Shown: piece after piece, positions 1 to 10,871 of the stretch | How positions within the stretch are numbered: the stretch's first letter is position 1 | Layout of the letters: each line of letters opens with the position of its first letter | Assembly (NCBI GenBank): GCA_029641185.1 | Contig: JAPWGK010000010.1 | Span: 744,001-808,000 of the forward strand | Direction: 5' to 3' | From: Pseudofabraea citricarpa | Taxonomy: Eukaryota > Ascomycota > Leotiomycetes > Helotiales > Dermateaceae | Length of the DNA stretch: 64,000 nt | Program-made: the position numbers and the translations under genes | The notes under the pieces: generated by a model | What the model was told of the DNA's origin: nothing | Seen by the model: the letters and a program-made list of their open reading frames with translations, nothing else | The model's database searches: none

Positions 1-50
1 TGGATTGGGGAACCATCAGCTATATGACGGCAGAGAGCCATTGAGATTAC

Positions 51-204
51 CGATCCAATCCTGACTGGCACAGTGCAGGTCTCTGGCTCGATGCGAGTCT
101 CTTCTTTCTTCTGTCGCTTGCGCCGCCTTGTGGTTTGTAACTTGTGGCTTGGACATTTTGGCACCTCTGGGACCAGCATACTTGATCTGTTTCTTCTTTG
201 CCAT
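51..204 (-). CDS. possible 5' exon of a gene continuing off the left edge
   Basis: I do not recognise this protein. A minus-strand ATG at 204 opens a Lys-rich N-terminus (MAKKKQIKYAGPRGAKMSKP) that reads about 51 codons. At position 50 (descending) there is a consensus donor GTAATC, and a branch-like GCTGAT lies close to the window edge, so the gene probably continues with a second exon left of base 1. The very basic start would fit a small nucleolar or RNA-binding protein, but this is only composition. Alternatively the frame simply runs on to a stop at about 16, giving a 62-residue ORF. The ORF also extends upstream of 204, but that part looks like untranslated leader. Confidence 0.35.
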
Positions 205-360
205 CGTCGTATGTGCCCAAAGTTGGGAACGGAGGGGGCCGGCACCTGGCACGAGGGGAGAGAGAGATTGAAGAGAGCAAACACTGTCAAGTATCAGTCT
301 TGATACAAGACGGTGTAGGGTCACAGAACCCAGGAGTGAATCCCTTTCGCACGCCGGCAA

Positions 361-2655
361 AATTCAATGTTGTAAAACTCAGGACCACCGCTCAGTAACG
401 CAGGAACCCCCAATGAAGTGGAGATATCGAGTATGATAGGCTTTGCTGATTGTACTTCTTTAAGAGCTTCTTGGTTAGCCACATGCTATATTTTTCATGC
501 GGAGCAAGGCACGATTACCTTGCCGCGGTGGAAAGGCTTGTTACCAGTGATGCGTCGTTGTTTTTTTTGTAGCAGGACTTGAAATTATGACAACGAGAAG
601 ACCAGTGGTGTGTTTTGATCTTCAGGCGGCCTCTGATTGTGTAGCAATGTTCAGCTCTCAGCTTATTTCCCATCCAAGGAATGAATGTGCGTCGCTAATA
701 CCGGAAGGTGTCGAAACTTGAGAGTGGCAAGGAGGCTGTCGCGAAGAGTATTAGTTTGGAACGAAATATGGTAGTTTTATAGGGTACGCCATAACACAGA
801 GACTGGAATTTCATACCTTGGAGTGTTCACGTATTTCTGGAGACTGGTACGGCAATTCTGAGCCCCTCAAACTGGTCTCTTGGTCTTTGCTTCCAGGGAA
901 ATCCAATTCATGTAGACCGAGATACAGAGGTTTGCTATGTATCAGAGCTTGTATGAAGTAAACAGAATGCTGGTTGCTATTTTCTATTATGGGAAAGGTA
1001 AAGTACCAGGATCGGGTGTTGACATAGCCAATTCTCTTGGTGGCATTTGTTTTCGAGTAAGGAAAGGAACGAAAGAAGTTCATTGGCAAAGTAATGCAGC
1101 TGAGAAAGTCAGTCATGCTTGAGCGATATAGAAAGGAATCCAAAGAACTTACGTGAGAACTGAGATCCGAGTCTTGTGATTTGTTCCTAGAGTTCAAGAT
1201 GGTCGGGAAAGATCTGTGGTCAAATGTCCGGCAGGTGACACATAGCTGCTGTGTAGGAAGGTGGAACCCGGTTCATAAAAGCGAGCCGAGTCCATATTTT
1301 GGGCTTGTCGTACATGGCTAACCAGTTGCAAAGAGCGAAAGGCTGATAGTTGTGTGGGTAATCTGACTGAGAATGACAAAAAACGGCTATTGAATGTGAG
1401 ATTCCAATGACTTGATGTTCAGGTCTGTCAATGACAAGGACTTAATTATAAGCTGTAATGTTGTGAAAGCGAAGAGAAGTATTAGCGGAAAGCCGAACTT
1501 GCTCGTATTAACTAAGTTTAGTAGGGCTTGAGCTAACAATGGAGAGCACCCGCATTGAGAGATTAGGTCGATTCTACACTATCATCACAGTGTCATTAAT
1601 AGCTAGCATTAGATTGAGACGCTCAGACCTGCTCTGAAAAATACTTAAATCAATAAGCCAGAGCCGTAAATTGGATTCCTGAAATCATAACCGAGCCAAA
1701 CAGGTAGTTACAACAATATAACAATATACTTGCCGAGTGTGCCATTTTACAGTTGTCGCCTGACTGCCAGGGGATAAATGGAGGTAGGTGAGGATTTATT
1801 GTTTTCCTAGCCTGGAATCGGAGGTTTATATGGGCTATTGCCAGTTATGATTTTGTTGACAGGCTTCTTGTCTGTAGATAAGGTATTTATAACGCCGCGT
1901 TAGTCTCTTTGCATTTGAAACTACGACCTGCTCGACTTCACGCCAATTAAGGTAGCTTCCTCACGTATATACAGCGATACTCCTATTTCGTTATCAATCT
2001 TACTATTGTTATCAGGTATTTTCTGTCGCAATCGGCACAGGACATATAATTCCGCGAATACCCATAGACCGACTTCACGATGGCACTTTCTCTTCCTCAC
2101 GCACGCATGTATATATTCCAGTTGTACTTTTATTTCGTTATTAACCTTACTCTGGTTATTAGGTATTTATTCTCTGTCAGACCGGATTCAGCGCTTAGAT
2201 TACGCACGGCTGACAACATAAACACGGGGGGAGGGGATAGAAAGGAGTACAGCATAACAAGATAAGAGACGTTGGAAGGAAAGATTCTTCTAAATTGTAG
2301 ATAATCCTTAACTCGAGGAAACCCCTGGGAGGGCCTGTCTAATTAACACCTTCTACGGAGAGGAATTAGAGCAAGAGCTATTTTCCTGTACCTGAAATGT
2401 CTAACTTACAGTGCCACAGAATGCGGCAAATAACAAGCAGACCAACATCTCGAATCTAAAATATCTGCCCTTATATAGCACCCTTATATAACACACACAA
2501 TTTTGAAGAGACATTACCACAAGCATTAAGAGCCACCACCTTGCACAATACACCGACTATAATACTAGATAACAAATGAAATGTGTTCGAATGAATCCAA
2601 TCGAGCAAGTTCATATTCGTCCCTAAGATTCCTTACTGCCGTGATCATCAGAGAT
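361..2655. other. intergenic, no supported gene
   Basis: Only short frames occur here. The longest (811-1197, minus, 128 codons) contains a consensus GTAAGT donor inside it and matches nothing I know. The stretch 1380-2560 is AT-rich and holds the diverged direct duplication described separately. No tRNA or transposon signature was seen. Confidence 0.6.
1925..2200. repeat. diverged direct duplication of roughly 130 bp
   Basis: Two adjacent blocks share the same order of words: a GACTTCACG core, CTTCCTCACG, TATATA, then TATTTCGTTAT followed by AATCTTACT / AACCTTACT, a GTTATCAGGTATT / GTTATTAGGTATT stretch, and TCTGTC. Copy 1 runs roughly 1935-2030 and copy 2 roughly 2070-2180. Several differences are C versus T, as expected for an old duplicate or mild RIP, but they are not all in one direction. 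The boundaries are approximate. Confidence 0.55.
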
Positions 2656-4257
2656 TCAATGCAATAGAGCTCTCTTCTTGATAGAAAAGTCTCTAGCTTT
2701 AACTGGTTTTGCCTCATTCTCGGCATGGCGAGGGCTTCGAAGGAGTCCTCCACGACGGACTGTCTTAGAGCCCGCGAATCTTGGCTGCTCAAGGACAGTG
2801 GCACGCTTCTTTGGCTGTTCGACTTCCATATCGGGATCTGGATCAGAGGATGGATCAGGAGTTGACACGCTGGTAGTCGACGAGGTAATATCACTGGATG
2901 AAGAGCTTTGAGAATAGTTAGACGAGGTGATACCGAGGGTTTAAACACCTTTGGACTTACGTTGTGGTAGTAGCGCTGTAAGAGTATGGCGCAGAGGAGG
3001 AAATAGACGAAGTCCTGTGTTTAGTTAGCATGGATTAAGATCCGAGACAGAATCGAACGCTTACGGGTGATCAGTGACTGGACAGCCAACAACAATGGTC
3101 GAGGTAACAACCTTGGTAACAGTAACAGTGATTGGACAGTGGAAAATGCTGGTCGTAGTCGCTACTGATGGTGCTACAGTAAGGGTGTGAATACCGGTTG
3201 ATGAGCAGGTTGTGGTAGTAGCTGGGTAGTACAAAGTAGTGTGGTCCTCAGTAACTGTGGTAGTGTGACAAATTTCTGGCTCGATTGTCCAGGTATAAAT
3301 GCCCGCTGATGGACATACGGTCACCTTGTTACCGGAGCTGACGGTAGTTGGCTTGTCAGCAATGACTACGGTGACTGTCGATGGTTTAACAGTAACAGTA
3401 TAGACACCTTTGGATGGGCAGACAGCGGTGGTACCAGGAATCGAAACAGTAGTTGGTTGAGAAATTGAGGTTGTAGTCACTGCCGCTGGGCAGAGGGTAA
3501 TAGTATGAACTCCATCCGTTTGAGCTGCATAGGTTGCGGTGTAGGTCTGGGTTGGGGTGACCTGGTTAGAAGTTGGACCTCTATGCCATGTCTCCTTGTA
3601 ATCGGTGCATTTTTTCCCAATGCAACTGTGGACATCGACGACTTGGTGTGCTGAGCCATCATTGGCAGGTTTACACTCCTTGCAAAGACCACTTCCTCCA
3701 TAGCCCCAAATCCCAATTTCACCAATCTCATTGTATGGGCAGACGTAATCAATAACGATCACATCGATGGATGCAATGTCTACATGAGTGACTGGTTTTG
3801 TGGAGTTGTGGTAAGTTCCGTTTGCTGAAGCAGAAGGGTAGGCTGTGTATGTGGTGTATGAAGTGGAGGTAGATGAGACATGGCCGACGGTCACTGGCTG
3901 ATCGGTCTTGGTTACAGTGACTTTAGATTCCTTTCCTGCGCATGGGATGACTGTAGAGACAAATGCGAATGTTGTATATGGATACTCTGCCGAGCATGTA
4001 GTACCGACGTTAGTCGAGCAGCTCTTGCCGTTAGAATTTTTCAGAGTGCATATAGATGCAGTGGTTGGTTTGCACTCTGTTGTTGGCTTGCAAGTTGAGA
4101 CTGTTTGATATTGTTCGGTGACAGTGATAGGCTGAGGTTTGACACTTGATGGACAGTCCTCACATGGTGAGAAGGTAGCAATAGCATCACCAGCCACCGT
4201 ATAAATTAGGTTAAATGAAATAAAAAGCACTAGGGTACAGTAATGAGTGATATGCAT
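2656..4257 (-). CDS. secreted Thr/Ser-rich repeat protein (cell-wall or adhesin-like)
   Basis: The predicted product has 498 residues in three exons: 4257-3065, 3014-2961 and 2905-2656. Both introns have GTAAG donors, CTAAC branch sites and frames that join cleanly. Residues 1-22 form a signal peptide. The mature part is rich in Thr, Val and Cys and carries at least four degenerate C-P/S-x-G-hydrophobic-Y/H-T-x-T units at about residues 250-390, each followed by a TTxTV run, which suits O-mannosylation. A central Cys-rich block (about 175-225) has several spaced cysteines. The C-terminus is unusual: after a Ser run it becomes acidic (DPSSDPDPD) and then strongly basic, and no GPI signal is visible, so wall attachment by GPI is not supported. 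Its function is unknown. It lies about 1 kb from the glycan cluster, in divergent orientation. Confidence 0.75.
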
Positions 4258-5277
4258 CTTGAATGACTTTTGCTTGCCTCTTGATTGAAAACGAATGTGT
4301 GGAGGATGAGGAGGGGGATATACTTGGGGGGTGGCGGATTATAATGGCAGCCCTACGAGACTTTCCAGGTGCTCGGATTGTGGGAGTCCGATCTACAAAT
4401 ATCTTCAGGGGACAGGGTAGAAAGCATAGTATCACTGAAGATACAGCTCATCCCAAGGAGGCGGCAACAAGATGTGCTCAATTTCCACCTTGCATAAGGA
4501 TACGGGATCGTAGAGCAACCCTTCACAAGCTAGCTATAGAAATCTCATCACCGAGGGTACACCGACAGATAGCTGCGATTAGACATTGAGAATTATGGCC
4601 AGATAAATGAGAGCTGGGTCCTTAAGAGTTGCCGTGCTGAAGCCTTGCAGAGGCTATAGACAGCCAAAGAAGCCAAAAAGATCCTACATCTGATGCCCTT
4701 TGTTCTTGGCTACACAAGCGTTACTAACTGAGATTAGTTCTGTTTAAATCATCTGACGGCAAGCAGTCCAATTTCGGCAGAGACTCCACGATCTCGCTTA
4801 AGACAAGCAAAAGTACAGCCTCTTAAGCGATGATATTTCAAAGTGGCATAGCGCAAAATACAAAATCTAGAGCACGTGGGGTTTTACTCAAAGAGGTAAT
4901 GTTGGCCGTGGTGGGTCAAGCCACGCTGTCGTTCGGGCTGGCTGACGCCAAGCAAATTGTGAGCTAAGTGGCAGACGCTATCATAGCATGTATCACGATC
5001 TACGCGGCTTCTAGCCGCTCTCGTCTACCCTACTGTACCTATATCATTAGCCTGGGTCCCGGTGCTCCTCGAAACAATCTATCAGATGAAAGGCGCACAT
5101 CTGCGGCACGGGGGAGAGATCCAAAGATCTAAGGATATTATCGTCGTTTCTAATGACCGTGCAGAAAGACATGACAAGATGATCTTTATTTCAGTGATAT
5201 CGCATGTGAGATTTCTCGCAGTTGTGTGGAGCTCATTTAATGCTTGTTCTGTACTCTGAAATCGTCACAACATCAAG
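4258..5277. promoter_or_regulatory. divergent intergenic region between the secreted repeat protein and the Stealth gene
   Basis: About 1.0 kb separates two divergently transcribed genes, so it should contain both promoters. Only shadow-type short ORFs are present, and I could not assign a specific operator by eye. Confidence 0.5.
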
Positions 5278-7655
5278 ATGCATCATTGTCGTCGACCATC
5301 TAAAAGTGATGACACCTGGAAACAACAACCAAAACATTGGCAACGGGCTAAGTCGAAAAACAGACGGATATACACAATTCTCGCGGTGTTTTTGTGCTAC
5401 ATAATTTGGCAATTCTTGATACCTTCATCTGATCTAGAATCTGACCGAGAATATCCAGTCCTTGGACACCAATCCCCATCAAGGAGGTCATATGAGTCGT
5501 CAAGGCAGTACCCACCGCCCCTCATCAGAGGAACAGTTCCAGCTCAGGAAATTCAACCATCGACCGACGTAGCAAAGCCTGAGGGAGAGACATTCCAAAA
5601 TGTTGTTGCTCAAAAACCAATCGCCGAGCCCAATCAGCCTGCAACAGCAAACAAAAAGCTTGAAGAAACCACAAATTCTACTCCAGAGGAAGAAGATGAC
5701 ACAGAAGAAGCTGACCTCAGGAGAATTGCCGTCTTGCCAAAGGATAAGGAAGTAGTATCAGCTGCAGACGAGTTGGCAGTACACGCTTCGGGCATCAATT
5801 CAGAATTGAACAGTGTTTTGCAAGGAAGAAATTCCACGAAATTCCCCACATACAGCGAATATGCATCACAAATCGAAAATGCCGATGGCTTACCAGATAT
5901 CATACACATGCCTCTGGAAGACACAACCAATGATGTAATGCTTGAAGGTTGGGAAGATGAGTGGTTTGCCCTGGCCAAATTCGATGCCAAGAAATGGGGG
6001 AAACTAAAAGAACCAAAGATTGATTTTATTTACACGTGTGAGCATATACTTCTAGTACAAGAATTGTAACTGACTTTTAAGGGGTAAATGGTTCGGATGT
6101 GGCTTTCCAAGACACGATATATCCCTACGAACTGAACTCCTCTCTCAATGATCCTGAAGGGCAATGGTTGAAATCACATAGATTGAATAGGTATCGTGAC
6201 TGGGATGAGCTTCGATTTTCAATTAGAAGCATTGAGAAGCACGCGAGTACATTCAGAAATAAAATTCAAATTCTGGTCAATGCTGTCGGTGATGAGACGG
6301 CCAGCAAAGCTACCATGGATAATCCTTCTCTGATCACTGGACGACAGACTCCCCTCTGGATGAAGAACAATCAAATTACTCAGGACGTTGTCCAAATTCT
6401 ATCGCAAGAAGATTTCTTCGACGACAAGGAAGCAGCATGTCTACCCACATTCAACTCCCTTACGATTGAGAACCAGATCTACAATACGAAATCGGATACA
6501 GATAGGTTCTTCGCTCTATCAGATGACATGATGCTCGGCAAACCACATTCTGCCTCGGACTTATATTCTCCTTTGTTTGGAGCAACAATAGGTTTCAAGA
6601 CGAATGGATATAACACGCGTGATCCTCCGACTGATTCTGATGCTCGGAGATTCGGCGAGAAGCCCTATCTTATCTATACCTCTTGGCTACTGAATAGACG
6701 CTTTGGAGAAAGGAAGCGGAAGGGTCAAGTTCACTTTGGGCATTCTATGTCCCGAAGTGTTACACGCGAAGCTATCAACAGTTTTCCACGACCTGCTCTA
6801 CAGAGCACATGCCAGCGTTTTCGAGGTGAAACTGGTTTCCAGCTCTACTCGTGGTATGTTGCGTTTCATTATACCATTGAGCGACATCGCGAGGCATTAC
6901 TTTGGAGTTATATTATGCTGCGATCCGATTCAGATGAGGATGGAAATTTTGATTGGGCAGAGAGACAAGCGATTATGACCGAGCTTGAGGAAGGCATGTC
7001 TCAGGAAGGGAATTCCACATTTCGCACACGTCAATACTACAAGGTTGGGCAGCTTCTAGAAGAAGCAGGCATCCCAGCACCAAAGGTTAATCTGGATACT
7101 CTATGGACGTCCCTTGATGGCCCGTCAACTATCCAGAACATCGATTGTCAAGAATTCGATGTCAATGAGTGTATTGCCCCAGGATTTTCGACGAGTAACT
7201 CCGATAAGTTCCACAAAAGTCATGTTTTTTCTACTGCATCGATTTTCGACCGGATCTCGCGCCAGCAGCCTAAGTGCGGAGATTGTCTCATCAAACTAAT
7301 TCTCAATCGCGCCGAGCAAGGATACGAACCACTTCTACCGGATAAAAATGCGCCGACCTGGATGAGAGAACTTATCATCAAGGCTTTGAAAAAGTACCAA
7401 TATACGATTATAGAGCCTGACGCACTTTTTGTTATGGTTACGGACGCAGATCAGGTGAAGAATGTACTTCTGAAGAGACTAGTGAAGGATCAGCGGCAGG
7501 TGGGCCAGCTTTGTCTTAACGACGATGTTGCGACTGAAGACGAATATGCAATTTCCCAAGTAAGAAAGTATATGATAAAGTTGCTGCGAGAAATAGCCCC
7601 AGAACCTTCCCAGTTTGAAGCTAATTTTGGAGAAAAGGGTGGATTAAAAGTGTAA
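5278..7655 (+). CDS. Stealth-family sugar-1-phosphate transferase (xylosylphosphotransferase-like)
   Basis: The predicted protein has 777 residues in exons 5278-6037 and 6082-7655. The GTGAGC...TTTTAAG intron splits the Trp codon of the Stealth CR1 motif, and splicing restores IDFIYTWVNGSD at 248-259. It is a type II membrane protein with an anchor at about 31-49 and a low-complexity stem to about 240. CR2 (SDDMML) is near 400, CR3 starts near 474 (HSMSRSVTRE), and CR4 (CLNDDV) is near 731. Residues 536-547 fit a canonical EF-hand loop (D-x-D-x-D-G-x-F-x-x-x-E). Family members include bacterial capsule hexose-1-phosphate transferases, animal GNPTAB and the Cryptococcus xylosylphosphotransferase; they transfer sugar-phosphate from a nucleotide sugar to make a phosphodiester. 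The donor here is not known. UDP-xylose is a candidate given the nearby UDP-glucose dehydrogenase. The gene is convergent with the PL8 lyase, 59 bp away. Confidence 0.85.
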
Positions 7656-7714
7656 GAAAACACGGGGAAGGCGTTGGTCGGTTAACCTATTTGATTTTCT
7701 TTGATTGTTTTCAA

Positions 7715-10237
7715 TCATCTTCTACGCTCGAATATAATAGTATAAGTCCTCCCATGACTGTTTCTAGTATCAATCTCAATATTTATCGCGCCTTTATTAG
7801 CTTCAGTAAATCTGATTTCAAGGTCTTTAAACAAGACAGTACCGATATTTTGGCTCTGAAGTATAATCTCAATCCGATATAACTTTTGTGTTGGATCTGA
7901 CAGAGCGACTGTATAATTTTGGTCCTCCATTTTAGAAAAGCCCCATGCCACCTGGCATGAAGTCATTGCTTTGACATCTCCAACCTCGCCCGCTCCCCAG
8001 AATGTCGCCATTGTAGTTTTGTTATTATGAAATGTTACAGCCTGCAATTCTGCAGTATTAGCAACAACAAAAAAATCAGAAGTTCTCGCTAATTTCTCTG
8101 TAGCAGATGCAGTGATATTTGGCAGCATTGCGTAGGCATAGCTTTCGCCCACGGGATCGACACGGTGGTTACGATATATTGTTGTGTACTCTTGAATATT
8201 CAATTCGTCAAATCCCGCATAATCTGGGTACTGATTGATATCACTCCATCTTCCGACGAGCGTCGACCGTTCAAAAGTCATGTTGCCTGAATCGAGGAAA
8301 TGGTACCCGCCCACACCGTCGAGATGGGCCCAAGATGATCGATCGTACGTTTTCTTCCACGAGGAAAATAATGAAGAGTCTGTGGCTTCACCATCAATCA
8401 CTAGTCGTGATACACCGGTCATAGATTTTCGCGCATCAATCGTGCTATGGATTTCAGTCCCATTAGTTCCATTGCAGCTTATTCCCAGAGCTAGAATTGC
8501 GTTCGCCAGGAAGAACCACGATTTCTTGGCTGAGACGGTCTTGTCATGCGAAAGGTAATCAAGGCTAGCTGCACCGAGAGTTCGCCATTGAACACCTCCC
8601 GCCCATTCGTTATAAGCTGTGCTACCATATGCGGCCAATTTCTGGGTACTCTGTCCAGCAGTGACCCCTGGAGTGTGATAAGGATCCATTGTTGAATAGT
8701 AATCGTCGAGGAAATATTCCCGGTCGTTGTCAAGATATACTTGCAGGAAGCCATCCCCTTGATAGAAGGGCCGCAAGTTTTCTGAGTTTAATGTTTCATA
8801 ACGCCCTATACGGGTCGACGACATAGCTATGGTAGCAGTCCAATGTTGCTGATGAAACACCACTCGGTCTGACATAGGAAAAATCCGAAACCCAGTGTCA
8901 TGAACAACGGCGGGGATATTTTTCTCCTGTTTGAGTCTCTGAATGCCACTTGCTATAACAATACTCGAGTCACCCATATCAACAAATGGAGCTTCTTCCT
9001 GCCATGAAAGTACTAAAGATTTGAATTCAGCTTTGTACGGCTCTGGAGCAGTTGCAATAAGCCGCAATACTGCCTGGACAAGCAAGTTTCCAGCATACGA
9101 ATCATTTTCGTCCTTGCGAGAAACATCTCTTCCTGTAAGAATAATAGTCAGCAGATGATCAAAAACCGAGGGATAACACTGACCTCGCACATTTCCCATC
9201 ATCATGCCACGAAACATGAAAGGTCCAAAACTCTCTTGTATTGATTTGAAAATGATTGACATATCGGAGCTAGATAAGGCGAAAGGGGAGTTTTGCAGAA
9301 CATAAGCTAGCTGGGACACAGCGAGAATATGAGTGAGTCCATAACCACCAGCATACGGGTAGACACGATGAGAAATATAACTCCCATCTTCGTAAAAGCC
9401 TTCACCACTGCTCACTTGAGTAAATAATGAGTTATTGCCACTCCCACTGATATCAAAAAGAGCATCATAAGCCCTTTGAAATTCTTTGCTATCTTGCATC
9501 AAGATGCTGGCACCTGGTTTTGATTAGAAATTTTCTGAGATAAGTTGGGAAGATACCATACCGATGAGTACCTGACACATATTTGCTCGATTGGACCCAA
9601 TAAGAGATCGTGAATTGAGATCTCCAAGCATTTTGGACATTGTAATGCCGTATTCATTCCTTCTCTCTGCTCCAAGCTCGTCATGTAGTATCATGCTGAT
9701 ATCTATCAATGGCTTTGAAGCGCCGATCTTGTAGTTCCACCACTACCGACCGTTAGTTCCAAAGTATAGGTAAATTATTGCCATCAACATTACATTCTCA
9801 TTTGGATTCACTATCGTCGAAGAATTATATGCTTCAGCGTTTATCAAGTCAAGTGATTGAAGAATTGTCTGGAGTACTCTGAGATCTTGATATACCGAGG
9901 TGCCGTTTACTGAATATGCTAAGGCAAGGGTTCTTAGTCTGTCATAACATTTTCGAAAATTGATGGACAAGTGAATTGGATTGAGATCCGGCCATATTTG
10001 CGAGCCCTTGGCCTGGATATTCTTCAGATGCTGCTCCGCTGTTGTAGATAGTCTTTGAATTGTATCCGAGATCTCTGGGTGATGCATATCATACTCGCCA
10101 CCTGTGATGACTGTTTTCCATCGCTGGCGAAAGCCTTCGAAATGCGCAGGCGTGCAATTGATCCTGAAATTGTGAGATGATTTCCACTTTGATTGCCTTC
10201 TGTCAAGTTGACTTGAACTAGATTGGCTGCTGCCCAT
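7715..10237 (-). CDS. polysaccharide lyase family 8 (hyaluronate/chondroitin/xanthan lyase type)
   Basis: The protein has 790 residues in four exons: 10237-9794, 9742-9562, 9513-9184 and 9132-7715. Each join restores a PL8 motif: N|WWNYKIG at 148-155, IGASILMQ at 208-215 and VRG|RDVSR at 317-324. The known catalytic set of the family is visible: Asn199 in SNRANM, His257 and Tyr266 nine residues apart in HRVYPYAGGY, and Arg320/Arg324. The helical N-terminal toroid (about 20-390) is followed by beta-sandwich domains, so the length is full. PL8 enzymes cleave uronic-acid glycans by beta-elimination. The first ATG (10237) gives MGSSQSSSSQ with no signal peptide; the frame extends upstream only through a GTG. 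Either an upstream coding exon was missed or the enzyme is not classically secreted. It sits inside the glycan cluster. Confidence 0.88.
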
Positions 10238-10871
10238 GCTCGTTGATAAAATCAGATTTTTCGTCACTATACTCTTAGTAAGTGGTCCTGTTCAGTTAAA
10301 GCTGCTCACGTGTTTACGTGGCTTGAGGAGCTCATGTCGTTGGAGGTCGGAGGCTCAATACATGCTGTTAATTTGATTTTGGGCTTGATTGAGTAGCCGA
10401 AATTTCTCTGGTGTCAGAGACGTGCAATCGGTAGTTCTCCAGCATTGAACCCCTATCTTCACGGTTTTCAGCTCTCGGCCACATTCGCGTCGCTTAAGTT
10501 TTGGCGTTCGACTATTGACTTTTAGCATCGGCTATCCCATTTAGCTGCATAACGACAGAACACGGGCTGTAAGGGGCCAGGGGAAATGGCAGGGGGGAAG
10601 CCATTGGAAAAATGAAACAAAGTGGCTTTTTGATCAGCTTCAATTAATTCCTTAATCAGCCATCTTTTAAGGCAATTTGGGACCCCTTGTAAATTATCGT
10701 CGGCATCATTTACGTGGTAAGTGAATAGCGACGCGGGATGCCATTTTAAGCGAGGCGTCTATTACGTTTTTTGTTAGGACTCAGATACATTTGTGATTGG
10801 TAAAGATAACACGAGCAGAAGCACAAAAACCTTTACAGCATTTCTATAATTCTCAAAAATCTATGCATGTA
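10238..10871. other. intergenic between the PL8 lyase and the type II GT-like gene
   Basis: About 630 bp separates the start of the lyase from the stop of the next minus-strand gene. It should hold the lyase promoter and possibly a missing 5' exon. GT donors and AG acceptors exist at about 10265-10345 on the minus strand, but every join I tried gave a stop or the wrong frame. No other ORF is supported. Confidence 0.5.

Noticed and set aside
9743..9793. In-frame stop between the first PL8 exon and WWNYKIG
   Set aside because: It lies in a consensus 51-nt intron (GTAATG, ACTAAC, GGTAG); removal gives the family NWWNY motif.
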